64,000 nt of DNA, taken from assembly GCF_028389875.1 (NCBI RefSeq), contig NC_084663.1, positions 11,236,666 to 11,300,665 on the forward strand, written 5' to 3'. Each line of letters opens with the position of its first letter. Positions within the stretch are counted from its first letter, which is position 1. The position numbers and the translations under genes are program-made. A model generated the notes under the pieces. It was given only the letters and a program-made list of their open reading frames with translations. It had not been told where the DNA came from and ran no database searches. Shown piece after piece: positions 12,661 through 25,433 of the stretch. This stretch comes from Rhea pennata (Eukaryota; Chordata; Aves; Rheiformes; Rheidae).

Positions 12661-12720
12661 ATATATATATTTTTTTTCTTTTTTTTCTTCTTCTTCTTTT
12701 TTTTTTTTTTTTTTTTTTTT
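12661..12720. repeat. TA/T-rich tract ending in a long T homopolymer
   Basis: The tract runs (AT)5, then T7, then CTT repeats, then a pure T run to 12720. On the minus strand it reads as a long A tail placed 3' of the GC-rich block at 12790-13000, the layout left by a minus-strand retroposed transcript. It may equally be an independent low-complexity tract. Confidence 0.9.
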
Positions 12721-12789
12721 GAAGAGGAACTGCTAAATATAGAAACAACTGCACTTAGCATTTAAAAAGGCTGAGATGCAATAAACTCC

Positions 12790-13000
12790 GTGAAGCTAAT
12801 CCGCAGATAGAAGTCCGTGGCGCTCTGTGTGGGCCCGCTGACCCACGCAGCGGTGTGCCCCCCTCTCCTGCTCCCCCAGCGTGCTTTTTACTGGCGAGAG
12901 GGGCCTCCGGGCACCGGGGCCACCAGGGCCCCTCCGCAGCCCTCAGACCTGCCCCGAGCAGTGGGAGCAATTGCCACAGCGGCTGAATGAGCAGCATATG
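12790..13000. other. Isolated GC-rich block beside a poly-T tract
   Basis: About 210 bp of GC-rich sequence (for example cctccgggcaccggggccac) sits in AT-rich surroundings. The minus strand is open for 83 codons across it (12755-13006) but matches no family I recognise. With the T tract at 12661-12720 it could be a fragment of a retroposed GC-rich mRNA in minus orientation. It could also be a regulatory CpG patch, although CpG density is lower than at 6341-6640. Confidence 0.4.
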
Positions 13001-13006
13001 GGCCAC

Positions 13007-14628
13007 CTGGCTTTTATTGCGTATTGCATCATTATTGACAAATCGTAATTGTTTTCCAGTTGTTGGACTTGTTGAAGGTCACTTTTAAGGATATTTCCCA
13101 GCTGTGTAAGTTGATATTGAGTTTATTTATAATTTTGGGATGGGAAAGAAGTCATTAATTCCGTTAGATAGAGTCATGTTCAGTATTAAGAGTTTGCATT
13201 TCCCCCAAAAGAATAAGCAGTATTCATGGGGAAAAGGTAAACTTTGATCTCTTGGATTCCTCAGGTTTTTAGCCATCTGTCAAAGACTCCAAACTAGAGG
13301 CCTAGATTTTCTTTTTAGACATATAAAAGAAAGTAAATATCCTGCAAAATCTAATAGGCCATGAAGTTTAAGACACATTCAGCTAGTCGGAATGACCTCC
13401 AGTCTCTCCACTTTCTCATGAATGAGGGGAAAAGCTAGCAAGTGCCTTATGTGTCAGGACAGATGTGGAATATGTTGTCTGACCTTTTCTTATCAGTACC
13501 ACGGCCTCTTTTCAGAGTTATCAGTTGAAATGATGTTGCAGTCAGATCACTCTTTTGTGTTGTGCCCTAAAATGTGCCCTAAAATGCCCACAACCCATCT
13601 CAGAAAAGACAATTCTGCCTTTTGATAAATACAAACTTTCAAATTCAGACAATTTATGATATTAAACCAACCACCTTGGACTGGGCCAAAATGTCCACAG
13701 TCTCGTTCCAGGCATGGTTGTTTTCATGATAGCTGATCAGCTTAAATCAGATATATTAAACTCAGGAACAAATATTCTTCATTTTCAGTCCTTCATTGTC
13801 CATCCACAAATGCAAATGATTGGGTCAATATTAGGATAAATTAATTCTCACCTTGAATGATATTCACAGTACCTTAATCTAGTAAAAGTAAAATGGGGGG
13901 AAAAAAAGGCAGGTGTGTTTAAGGTTCTCTTACATTCAGTAATTTGGTTTCTGAGCTCTTAAATTTCACCTTATTCCAATTTTTCTATGATGGAAAGTTT
14001 TTCTTTTTTTTCTTTTTTCTTTTTTTTTTAAGAGTTGGGGTTCTTAGACCCCTGGTGCTGTTTTTCTTAAATCAAAAAATATCGGGAGACTCCTGATAAA
14101 AAAGACAATAATACACAAAGTTGCTTCTTTTTTTCCCCTTCTTTCTTCTTTTTTGTCCTTATGGGCTTCATGCACCTGCACATTCAACGCTGGTTCTTCA
14201 ACAGCTGTATTTGGTAGTGTAAGTGCTACCTGTCAATATAATATGTGCCCCATGAACCACAAGAAACTGCAAGCTGTTTGGTGATTTGTGAAGTTTCTCA
14301 GAACACTTTTCCAGCAAATAAATAAATATATAACATTTCATAAGCACAGAGCAGTGCTAGAAGGATGAATGTAGGATAATGTATTTCATATGTGTCTCTC
14401 TTTCTCTATCAGTGACTCTTTTTGACGGTGAGACCTATAAAAATGGATTAGTGTTAGATTTTTATTACTCAAGTACACACTGAAATTCAATACCCTCTTG
14501 CCCTCCATAGAAAATCATAGGCCTAATGTGGTCAGGATCTTTGTTTAAAATATAAGGAAGATACAAATATGAGACGGAAGTAAGAATGTCATGACAATGT
14601 TTAAATAAATAATGAATATATGAGATCA
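13007..14628. other. Intergenic DNA, nothing recognised
   Basis: This is AT-rich sequence with T-rich tracts near 13999-14031 and 14127-14160. No coding similarity, RNA gene or identifiable repeat family was seen. Confidence 0.55.
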
Positions 14629-14706
14629 GTATCCTGCAAACTTAGGGCACATGAGCATCTCGTGTGAGCCATCCTGCTGACTTCAGTGGAAAACTCATGT
14701 GAGTCG
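14629..14706. repeat. Relic of an amniote palindromic repeat (gacttcartgg core)
   Basis: The segment opens with atcctgcaaactta, followed by cacatgagca, and ends gacttcagtgg then actcatgtgagtc. The two ends are imperfect inverted copies (cacatgag versus ctcatgtgag). I recognise the layout from a common old repeat of reptiles and birds, in which short hairpin arms flank gacttcaatggga. I cannot give its database name. Similar relics lie at 32808-32875, 37999-38072 and 53290-53320. Confidence 0.5.
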
Positions 14707-14867
14707 TTTTATAATCTAAACAAGAATTTTTGCATTTGACATAGGAATATCTTTAAAGTACATCATTTGTTTCTCTCTGTCTTTGAGAAATGCATTTTCT
14801 TGCATAAGAGAAATTAAGGTCAGATTTAAGGTCAGAACATGCCCCTTCTTAAAAGTTCGTACACTGA

Positions 14868-14899
14868 GAAAATAATAACAATAATAATAATAATAATAA
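14868..14899. repeat. (AAT)n microsatellite
   Basis: About ten AAT units with one AAC interruption. This is a simple sequence repeat in intergenic DNA. Confidence 0.92.
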
Positions 14900-17800
14900 A
14901 AGAAAGGACTCTAATTTCTCTTGTGTACTTCCCAGATCACTGCTCCTGGTACATGCAGATACCTGCATTTCATCACTCCTTCAGTAGCTGCTCATCTGCG
15001 TTTCCTTGTGAAGGTCGGATGTAAGTAAAATTAGCATCAAATATCACATCCGGCTGGAATGCAATGGTTTAAATAACAGCTTACTTATGTTTTTGCTTAT
15101 GGTGAAACAGAATAAAAATGTTCATACTGAACATGGGAACTTCAGTATGTGACGGAAAAATGAAGAATGAGATGAGCTTTGCTTTTATCATACCCTCTGC
15201 ACATCTTTCAGAAAGGGTGTGATGTGTTAAGAAAAAAAAAAAAAACACAACAAAACGTTATTTGAGCTAGAATGGACTGTGGCAACAGTTATGAGTCAGT
15301 AATAACTTCCCTGGTTCAGAAGGTCAGTTATACTGCTAACCTGTTAAATGGATGTGCTGATAGAAGCAGCTAAGATGGATTTCGTGATGCCCTTGCTGTC
15401 TCCCCTGTTGTCTTCAGGGACTAGGTTGTAACTTCTGCCTTTCTCATTCAAGACTTGTTAGACTACCTTGGGAAGTGTTGTGTAGCATGGACCTTTAGCT
15501 TTCTTTCCAGTCCTGTGCTGACAATTTCTCCTATTGATGGGGGGGGGGAGGGGTGAAGACGTATATGTGTGTAACAAAATGTGTTTTATTATTCATGCAC
15601 TAGCTTGGTGCTTTTGAGTGCTTTTTCAATGTAATACTAATTATTTAATCCAACTTGTACAGAACTTCCATCTTTCATCACATACTCTCTTAAATTTTGG
15701 ATGAAATTTTTATCTCCTTTCAGATTTATATCTATGCTGACAGATTTTGACCTTGCTGTTGTTTTTTCCAAGCTATAGCAACACAGGCACTGCTCCAGAG
15801 TGCTAGTTTAGGCCCTGGAAATGATGTGTGTGTGATTTGTGTATGGTGAATTCACATGATCCACTACTAACAGTGAAAATTTGGTATGGACATGGTATGC
15901 TCATGTCTGTAACACCAATAACTGATATAGCTTCACAAATCCAGGCTTTGGAAATACAGTTTTGACTGGAGTGGATACTGTAGGGTATGTCAGAAGTATT
16001 GAAGAGGACTGATTTATGGAGGTTAGAACGAGTGGGGAAGTTCATCTACATGAGGGTCATATCCCTGTCTGTAACTAAAATACAGTTGATCAGAATGGGA
16101 GGCCTTAGTCACTTTAACATTCTCCTGACTTAAACCAGCTCACCACTGGGCTGCAGTAGGTTGGAAGCTGTCAGTCTAGGCTTTAAAACCACAAATATTC
16201 TCTTTTAATCGTGGTTAATTCAATGGAAAGACTAGTTTAGGAAAAGAGCTTACACAGTAAAGCCTAAAGAAAACATTATCCTAGATTAGAGGCAAATTTC
16301 CCCCTTCCATTAGCTTTGGCTCACCAGAGGCTAAAGGCTTGGCTAAAGACTTTAGAAGCACCTCTACAGTGGGAGCACATGCACGAAACAGCTTCGCTGA
16401 GCCTGTAACAAATTCCTAACAAGGGGACAATTCTCTAGTTACTTTGTGGAGTCAGAATGAATCCAAAAATGAGGTTGGCAGATGGACCAAGCTGCAAACG
16501 CCAATTGCAAAGCCCCTTGGGTGCGGGTACATGAGCAGTATCTCCATACTTTGCAACTTTGATCCCTTCTCTAATTACAGCTGGCCTAGGGGAAGAAAAC
16601 AGACAAACCTAGTCCATAACGGGCCAGAAAGCAACCATGTGAATATGCATGCCTATATTGAAAAAGTTCAACCAATGTTTTGCAGGTGACTGGCCCAAAA
16701 GATTATAATAAACCCTCTGGCTTTAAAATATGTGAGTCATATTCTTAGCTTATATTCACTGCTCAGCTAGGATAAAATATATCTCCTTGAGAATCTACTG
16801 GCATTTACAAGCAGTGAATTATTCCTTTTTCTTTCTTCTTTCTTTTTTCTTCTCTAATTTTGTGCAGGACTATAACTTCTGTCCAGTTTCACACTCAGTG
16901 GTGAGGCAGTGAAATCCCTGCCCATAGGGCTTACTCACTTGGTAACCGGTGGAAGGCATGTCGCATCCTACTTTATTTTTATGCTGATAATATGTACAGG
17001 AATTGCAAACTAAACTCACAAGCACCTTTCTAGCAGTGCTGGTTGGGCCTGAGGCTGAATTTAGTCTAAAAGATTTAGCAGTAATAGATGTGAAGTGATA
17101 CTAAGGGATCGTGTCATGGACTAGGTCCATACACCTCCCCCAGGTATTATGAATGAAAGAGACTAAGCAGGCAGCTCAGCTAAGTCATTTCAGATGTATG
17201 CAGTAGGAGTAAACACTAGTGGTGGGGCATCCATGCCAGATGTTGTACTGCTGGCTTCAGGCAAGCTGTGTAATGCAAGTTTATACAAGCTGTGCATATA
17301 GGATCATATTAAATATTTTCTTTGATATAACTGGACAAGGCCTTAAAACAGAGACCTACAAAGTAATACATTTATGTTAAGGCTGAGTGCCTTAAAGTGC
17401 ATGCTATTTGCATCTACTAAGAATCCTGATAAGAAGTTCTCCATACTCCATATCTTTAGACAAAGCAACTTGTCTTCACCATTATCTCAGCCGAGAATGG
17501 CTGAGTCAGTCATTAAAAATGGAAAATGTTAGCATCCCAGGCACCTCCAGCGCCCTGGAAATGTTGAGGGCTGTGCGATTATGTCAGGGAGAAGAAAAAC
17601 AAAGAAGTATAGAGTGTAAGGAGAGAAAAAAGGCTTTGGCAACTTATTTGACAATGACCCATTTTAACATTAAATCAGATCTCATATGATTCTGTGGAGG
17701 TGGAAGTCGTTACAGTTTCATTGAAGTCCTTGGTTAGCAGTATCTGGAATTAGGGATCTTAATTGTAAATTTGATTTTGAATTAACACCTTGACACTCTT

Positions 17801-18460
17801 CCTGATTTTAGATCACCAGCTTGTAAAGCTATGAAAAATTCCTAAAAGCTCCTGAAAATAAGTTCTTTGTTTTTAGTCCTTGGCCATTGTTTTTCGTACA
17901 TGTTTAGATGTCTAACTGGGGGGAAAAAAAAAAAAAAAGAAAGAAAAAGAAAAAAAGAAAACTTCAAGGATAATTTGATTTCTCCACTGCATATTTTGAA
18001 TTCAAACCCACTGCAAACTTCTGAAATGTAAATTTAATAAACTAGTGCTTAGAGCTCTTTTGAGATACATAGTCTAGTTTACAGACACTTCTAATATTAA
18101 CTGTTTATTCTGTGCATGGTACGAAGCTGAGAAAGGCAAGCTGACTGATGTTTAGCCATGGCATATGGAGAGAATTTTGGCTTCTGTTGCCTTGGATAAA
18201 AATCTTTGTAAAAGTATTTAGATATCTAAATCTTAGGCAAAACTGAGGCACATAAACTTAGCCAAAAGTTTCTGAAAGTTGAAAAGGCTGAGGTTTGGTT
18301 TCAATCATAAGCAAAGCTTAGCTCTAAATCTTATTTCTCTGTCAGGAATCATACAAACTTCTATTTACTTATTGTTTCTTGAAAAAATGTTCTCTTTAGT
18401 CTTTTCCATAATTGAATATTTATTGGAAAAAAAAAGGTAGGCTTTTTATGTTTAGTCATT
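14900..18460. other. Intergenic DNA with homopolymer and purine tracts
   Basis: No gene was recognised. Simple sequence includes an A run at about 15231-15245, a G run at 15540-15548, and a purine-only tract at 17919-17961 (G6, A15, then GAAA-type repeats). A possible ancient MIR/L2-like scrap lies at 18238-18275, where cactgaggcac-type sequence appears as aaaactgaggcacat, but it is too short to claim. Open frames are short and unsupported. Confidence 0.55.
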
Positions 18461-18484
18461 AAATTAATTAATTAATTAATTAAA
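18461..18484. repeat. (AATT)n microsatellite
   Basis: About five tandem copies of a 4-bp AATT/TTAA unit. The tract is fully self-complementary simple sequence. Confidence 0.92.
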
Positions 18485-18654
18485 AACTAAGTTAAGGAAA
18501 ATCTTGAGATTCTTCCTTATTAGCTCCAAAGGATTCCACATGTAGCTACACTGCTTACAAAACAAAGAGTTACTTATAACTACTTTTTTTTTTTTACTAT
18601 AAGCCCATTCCATGGTCTCATAAGGAAGCTCAGGGAAAATGTCTACTCTGGACA

Positions 18655-18763
18655 TAATGCTGGGCAACATGCTGTAGGTGATCCTACCTGAGCAGGGAGG
18701 GAGGGAGGACTAGATGATCTCCAGAGGTCCCTTCCATCCTCAACTATTCTGTGATTCTGTGAT
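18655..18763 (+). mobile_element. CR1 LINE, 5'-truncated 3' end
   Basis: This stretch shows the typical end of an avian CR1 retroposon: gctgggcaacatgctgtagg, then gactagatgatctccagagg, then tcccttccatcctcaac. It finishes with two copies of the diagnostic 8-bp repeat ATTCTGTG (18746-18761). CR1 elements are usually severely 5'-truncated, lack a poly-A tail and end in this octamer, all of which fit. A GGGA-rich expansion interrupts it near 18696-18708. It carries no coding potential; the minus-strand frame at 18643-18846 is a shadow. Confidence 0.93.
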
Positions 18764-21700
18764 ACAACTGATGTGACCATATATGTCCTTAAAATAAAGT
18801 TTGTCTGGGTAGAGGGCTGTGGGTTTTCAAATATAAAAGAAGACAACTTAAACCACTGAGTATCTTATTAACTTGGGAGAATGATACCCTTCAAATAACA
18901 TCTTGTAGAAAGACAAGAATTTGTTTCAGAAAATTAAAACAAAGGGGAAAAAGGAAAAAGGAATCATCACCTCTTGCCTGATGACAGTGATTTGCTGCTC
19001 CTATGAGCATGAGGAAAATATTCACTTTTGAGAATATATACACCTGTTCCACTGATCACTTTCTTCATACTTGAAAAGTCTCTCTTTAAAATAGAAAAAC
19101 TGCAAGAATCTTATATTGCGGTATCTTGAAATGATGGGCTGGAAAGTACTGCTGTCTACAGCAGTTGCCTCGGAATCACTGTAGTGACACGTTTCCAAGA
19201 GACTAAACCGTTCTCCCAAAAGGCCAGTTTCTGTCCTGCGTATGGATTCGCTGAATGTCCTTCACTGAATTCATATTCACTGCTAATATGACCTCCCCTC
19301 AAGGTAAGGCTGGTAGGCCTGGCCTTCAGCGTTTGTGCCTAGCCCTGTGCGGTGCTTCCTTCGCAGGGCTTTGTCTCCGGGAATCTGACAACACCTATGT
19401 CAGAATAATTCTACACAGTAAGGAAAACCAATTACATGCATAAAGTGATTAGGGAATTAACTCCCTTTCTCTTGCTGCCAGATGCTATCATAACCTATTC
19501 CTTCACGTTTGAAAAAAGAAAATTAAGATGTTACAGGTGATAACACTACTACTCTGTGAAATCAGTTATAAAGGGGTATTCTGGAATGTCATGTAATGCT
19601 TTAATTATATTTCCTGCTCTCATCAGCTAACAGTCGAGAGATGTCTACTTTACTTAAAGCTTCTCATATAAAACATAGAAAAGAGAACTAGCAAAAATAG
19701 TAGTAACTTTACGAGACAGAATGGGATTGTGTTATTAGCAGGGAGCTGGTTTCCACAGAGAGTTAAGGGTAACGGAGATGATATATATTTTCTAGAGTCT
19801 GAGCCTTTTTTTCCTGTAAAGTACTTTTCATTAAAAGATAGACAAGATATTGCCGTAGAGTATTTATGCAAATGATCTCTGAATGTCTTCAAAATATTCA
19901 GAACATGGCTGAAGGCTGATGCCACTACCAAATATAAAACCTACTTTTCAAGGAAAATGTGAGGAAATGGCATCTGAGGGTGACTGAGCCTTGTATAGAG
20001 GATAGAGGCACAAAGAACATAACACAGTACTACCCACATCTTTCTCCTTTCTTGGCCTTAGTGTCTTGAATTTTCCATCTTTACGAGGGGAATTCCTCTG
20101 TTTCCTTTAAAAAAAAAAAAAAAAAAAGCTCCAGAGAAGAGCTGAACAGTCTTGTAATTCAAAGGCACAAGGTGGGTCCATCTCACCTAACTTTGCGTGC
20201 CTATATTGTCTCTTACTAAACTAGATAATCTATTTTCTGTCTTTGAGCAATCAAACAAGTCTTTTTAGACATTTTTCATCTGATGTTTAGAGGCCTTCTT
20301 TTGGATGAGATGAACCTCACACTAGCAATACTTATTTCTGTCTATTGACTATAAAAGGGATATAGAAAACTAGCTCAGATGTAGACTTTTACATTGTGGA
20401 CTTCAATATATGGTCAGATTAATATCTCATTCAGGATGCCTGGCTCAGTCACAGATCTCCTATGGGATCTTTGGCAAAAGACCTATTGTTCCATGTCCAT
20501 TCCCCACATGCAAATCATACACTCATCACGATTGTACCGTTACCCTCTGCTTGACTTCTCTATTTAGACTGGAGGTTGGCCAGGGCAGATGATTGTCTCA
20601 TATTAAGTGAAGCCTCAATCCTACTTGGAGCTATGAAGTGCTGCTCTGATTACAGTAATTTGTAATGCTGTACTATTGGTCCATTAACATCTGTAAAAAC
20701 ACCTTGAAATAGTGCTTTGCTAAGAATGATTCAGAGTTAAAGTAATGAGAAAAACTAAAGGCATGTGTTCCACAGAAGATGGTGAGAGAATAGCTGTTGG
20801 GGAAGTGTAACCCAAAGCACTCACTATGCAGTTCTGTAATCAAAGTACAAACTTTAGTTCAGCTCTATGGTAAAAAGCTTTAGGCCTACCTGGGGCCTAT
20901 GTCCTAAGAATCTTTATCCTTCAGCAGTGGTAAAGAGGATGTGCTTGAAAAACATGAATTATTGAACTCTGTAAAGGTATTCCAGACAGGAAAGCTAAGA
21001 TTTAAAAAAAAAAATAAATAAAATAAAAAAGATAAGGCTGCTCTCTGGAGTTCTTTTCCCAAGATGAACCTTTCCTAGGGTTTGGAATTTATTAAGATAA
21101 CAAGGCAAATCCCTCTATTTTCCAAAAAGGAACAAATCTCCTAACCAACAATAAATTAATTTTACTAATTTTTGTAGATGGATATACAGTTTCTTTATTC
21201 CTTCTTCAAAATACAGCATTCAAACCCTGACTGATTTGTCAAAGATTTATTTATTTTTTGATGTGTATGAACCACTATCTTGCCAAGATCTGAATTATTT
21301 AAAACAGGATAAAAACACATGTGGGATTTCTGCTTTAATCAATGTCAGTTCCCTCAGTTCCACAAAGGGATTTTCTAAGGGTTAGTATACATTTTGTATT
21401 GTCATTATTAATTTCTTCTCTGCATGAACTGGATAAAATTTCTACTGCAGTAAGACTCAAACCGTACTCCAAGCTTATATGTTTCTACCACTTTTTCCCC
21501 TTTAATTTTCCTAAGAGTTTTAATAAGAGGCTATGAAGTCTAGGTTGTATGGTTTCCAAAAGCAGCCAAAAAACTCCAGACAAAACAAATGAACCCTGAA
21601 CCTTCCCAGTATCATTTCCTACAAACTCAGAAAGAAAGAGAGCTAGTAGTGCTAATGGAGCTGCCGACAAATGCCTCATAGCTTATAAAACTTCCCGTCC

Positions 21701-24700
21701 TAAGTGAGGGGGCCCTGTTCGGTAGACAGATAGATGGATAGAGCAGGGAGTAGGAAAGTTTACGCCGTGTGATGGAGCACGATGCAGAGATATCTAGTCA
21801 TTGGCAAGCTAACACTGAGTTTGATAATTCCTAAGGCAAAAAACCCCATTCCCATTACTTCTTTTCCAATAAATTTTACACTAAGGTGGCCTTTTTATGT
21901 ATGGAACCTACCTTGTAATGTATTTTGAACTGCTTTGGATTAAGCTGGATCCTTAAGCAACCCCAATGGCTTCCGCTCCTGCAGGATTAATCACAGTGCA
22001 ATGGATGGTGATTTCAGATTTAGAGGTCGGATAGAGATGCCCAGTAACACTGAGCATCCATGTCAACAATGAGCAATACCATGATTTGTCCTTAGCAAAG
22101 GCAATCCTGAAGCTATCAAGCCTATCAATACCTACTGAACTTTAAAATCTCTTTACATCTCCACTTTTCTTACAAAAGTGGAACTGAAGCAAACATAAAC
22201 TAACTATCTCCAAGAAGAGAGAGAGGCAGCAAATCTCTGATGTACTACTGTACTAATACAGATTTGCTGAGCCAGTTTTCATTATTCAGAATGGCCATCA
22301 TTGTAGTTTTGGCTTAAATCCATAGTGAAAAAATATTTGGGAATTGGCTTTAAAAAGTATTTTTGAAACAAAAAAAGAAATGCTGAAAATGCATTATTTT
22401 TCTAAAAAGTCATTCATACTTAACCGAAAAACTCCAACTGTACATTTTAAGCAGACAAACAAAACTGTATTCTTAAGGAATATTTTTTATATTGTGATTT
22501 ATCTATTTTGTTTCATATTCAGTCTTACTGCTTTGGATTTTTAATTATATATTTATTTCTTTTAAAGTCACCGATAGCTCTGTGGACATTTCTTGCTTAA
22601 ATGACTATTTTCAAAGAAAAGTGTTTCTGGTGAAACAGTTGTAGTAGCTTTCCTAATCACAGTTACAGCATTTTCACTACATAGCTAATTGTTTTAAGAA
22701 GGTCATTTTTTTTTCTCAGTAAATATTTAGTTCATTTCTATGATACCCTCTTGCAAAGTCAATGAAGAAGGAAAAAGGAGGAAACCAAAGCACCCCAAAA
22801 TTATCAGGATTATCCTCTTCTAGGACACACTCTTTGCAGAAGGGAAGCCTGCTCTGGAAATGTAATACCTCAGAAGGCAGGTGTGAATTCCCTCATTGTG
22901 TCTTGTTTACACCTATAAAAATCTTCAGAACTGATATAAAGAACGTAAACAAAATGACGTTTTGCTACCAGAGCATCTAATCTTAGATAATCTGTCCTAT
23001 TAAACTGCAAGTTGGAAGTAGTGAGGAGGACAAAACCGATCCATTCTGATAGACTTTAAGGCGGTTGTGTGGTGTAAGTGGAGTGTACTTTAGAGTGATA
23101 CTTTTTCAGTATCACTTGGTGTGGGGCTTTGAGCCAGGGATGGTGAGTATAGGAGCAGGCCTATTTTTATCACATTAAGATTTAGACATTGAGTAAGTGG
23201 TAGCCTTTTTTTTATTACAGTTCTGGACTTTGTCCCTCACTTTAATCTAAATTTTCCTTTAGATGTCTAAAAGGTCAGACTGATGTATTTCAGGGAGACT
23301 TTGTGGATCTAATCCTGAGTCCTTCATTGAACTGATCCCACCTCCTGCTGTGGAAACTTCAGCTTTCTCTGACAAATAAGTACTTCTTTGAAAATCCGTG
23401 AAAAAGGAGAACTCACCTGAATAAGTGACAATAAAGTAGCATTCCCTCAGCTCTCAAGACAGAGGAGGGAATTTTGCCTGACCACAATATTTCTAGACTG
23501 GATAAGTGCATTTCAGTTTTGATGGTCCAAGTGTTGTTTTTTTTTGTTTTTTTTTTGTTTTGTTTTGTTTTTTGTTTTTTTGTTATTATTATTTTTATTA
23601 TACTATTGGTAAGTCTCTAAAGAACTCAAAAATGTAAAGTAAAATAACAAATAACTAATATTTAATTCATTATTTCTCAGTATTTTCTTACATACTTCGG
23701 TGTTGACTAAAATAGATTATTTAAACTGATTTAATATAAAATCTTGATAATATAATACTCTTTTTACTCTCAGAAAAAACATTTTTTCTCTCTGTTTTCC
23801 TTCCCTCTTTTTTTTTCCTGTCATACATTTCCGTAAATCAACATGTCTCAGAGCTGGAAATTTGCAGTTGTTTAGCCATAAGTAATTGTATTTACAGCCA
23901 AAGTACAGCTATCTCATTATTCAGGTCAAAAGTCAATTTATTTATAATACAAAACATTTGAAAACTGACATCTGTTCTTGAGATACACAGAACCTCTGAA
24001 TTGACGTCAGTGATGTAACCACACACAAAAAATATTTCCGGTGAATTTCCTTAGTGTTTTTATCTGAATGATAACTCAGCTCAATACATTGTAGTTTATT
24101 TGCTTTGCTTCATGGTACATAATGGTGTGAAAGGGCAAATTTCAAAAATGTCCATTAGTCATAGACTACCTAAGCCTAGTTAGCTCCGAGTTATGAGGGT
24201 CTCTTTTGGGAACTCAGGACAGGTACAATAGGCACATCTAAAAAAATGTCCTTTTCTGTGCAAGTTGAAACTTTGAAAGCTGGATTCACTTGAAAACTGG
24301 GTTGTAAATGGATAGAGATATGCTTTCAGATGTCCCCATGCTTTTCAGTGGTAAACTGCTGGCAGCAGCAACTATTTAATTTCTCTAAGCAACGAGTAGA
24401 CTCCAGGAGGATTTCTGGCAATGCTTAAATCTGCAATTTCATAGTTTTCATTTTTTTCCATAGTTTGAAAGATATCTCAAGAGAATAACAGAGGCTACTA
24501 CTGCAGTCATTAAAATGTAGATTATTTCTTGTTTGCTTCCATACTTGCAAAATATCCCTCCAGGAACTTTGCCCATGAAAAAAACCATTAAGAAAGCGTG
24601 TAACTTTTCTTTAGCTATTTTTGGGGTGTTTATCTCCAAGAAGCTGATAAGTATTGAAGTGTTCTGGGGCCATTAGCAACAGTTCGATGTCTACAAATTA

Positions 24701-24995
24701 AGGATTTGTAATATAACTGTATAATAAAGTAAAGACTGTGGAAAGGCTTGAAACTGGAAAATTTGAGCTTAGATTTGTACTGTCTGTATGTGACAAATTC
24801 TGAAGGCATTTTGGTTTCTCAGCTGCCATTTATAAACTTATCTTTAAACCTGAAGAATCTATCCATGATGCTGAGTAACTCAGAGTTAGGAATGACCCAA
24901 AACCTTGAAATATTTGTTTTGTCCTCTCTAGTTAATGATCTCACCATTGGTTAACCAAGCTTGATACAGTTGCTTTATCACCATCCTATTACTTA
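18764..24995. other. Intergenic DNA without recognisable genes
   Basis: This is AT-rich sequence with an A20 run (20109-20128), an A/T-rich run near 21003-21031 and a T-rich tract with G spacers (23536-23600). A small hairpin, agtgatac with gtatcact, lies near 23094-23116. No exon, RNA gene or mobile element was recognised. Confidence 0.55.
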
Positions 24996-25062
24996 AGACT
25001 GGGAAGTACCCTTAGATCATCTAGTCCAGCCTACTCTTTAAAATAAGGACCAGCTCTTCTTT
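24996..25062 (-). mobile_element. Diverged CR1 fragment
   Basis: The sequence agactgggaagtaccctta followed by gatcatctagtccagcc matches, with decay, the reverse complement of the CR1 tail (ggctggactagatgatc). It is short and lacks the terminal octamer, so it is an old internal scrap of the 3' end in minus orientation. Confidence 0.65.
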
Positions 25063-25410
25063 CAGTTATACTTTCATTCAGTTTTGGATCTGACTTTCTA
25101 AGAAATTTGAAAGCTTTTAATCAACGTGGTTTATTGAGAGGAGTGACTAACATAATTCAGACTTTGTAGCAGGATTGTTGTTTTGTTCCATAAGCGATGA
25201 AAGACTGATTACCTAGGGACATACATCCTGCCTCAACAGCCTCGTGTGAATATATGTGCATATATATGGGTTAGTTCAGCCCAACAGACAGACATGGTTG
25301 GTCAGTCCATCTGGTCAGGATGATTACTCTGCACTGGCTGGGAATGCAGCTTCTGCCAAACGCGTTGGATAGCAGTTAGCTTCTGCCTGCCTCACCTATA
25401 CTGGCAGCAC

Positions 25411-25433
25411 CTCTCTCTCTCTCTCTCTCTCTC
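25411..25433. repeat. (CT)n microsatellite
   Basis: About eleven perfect CT units. This is a polypurine/polypyrimidine mirror tract in intergenic DNA. Confidence 0.92.

Noticed and set aside
18238..18275. MIR/L2-like sequence (aaaactgaggcacat), with similar scraps at 33172 and 45018
   Set aside because: Matches are too short and diverged to name an element by eye. A repeat-library search is needed.
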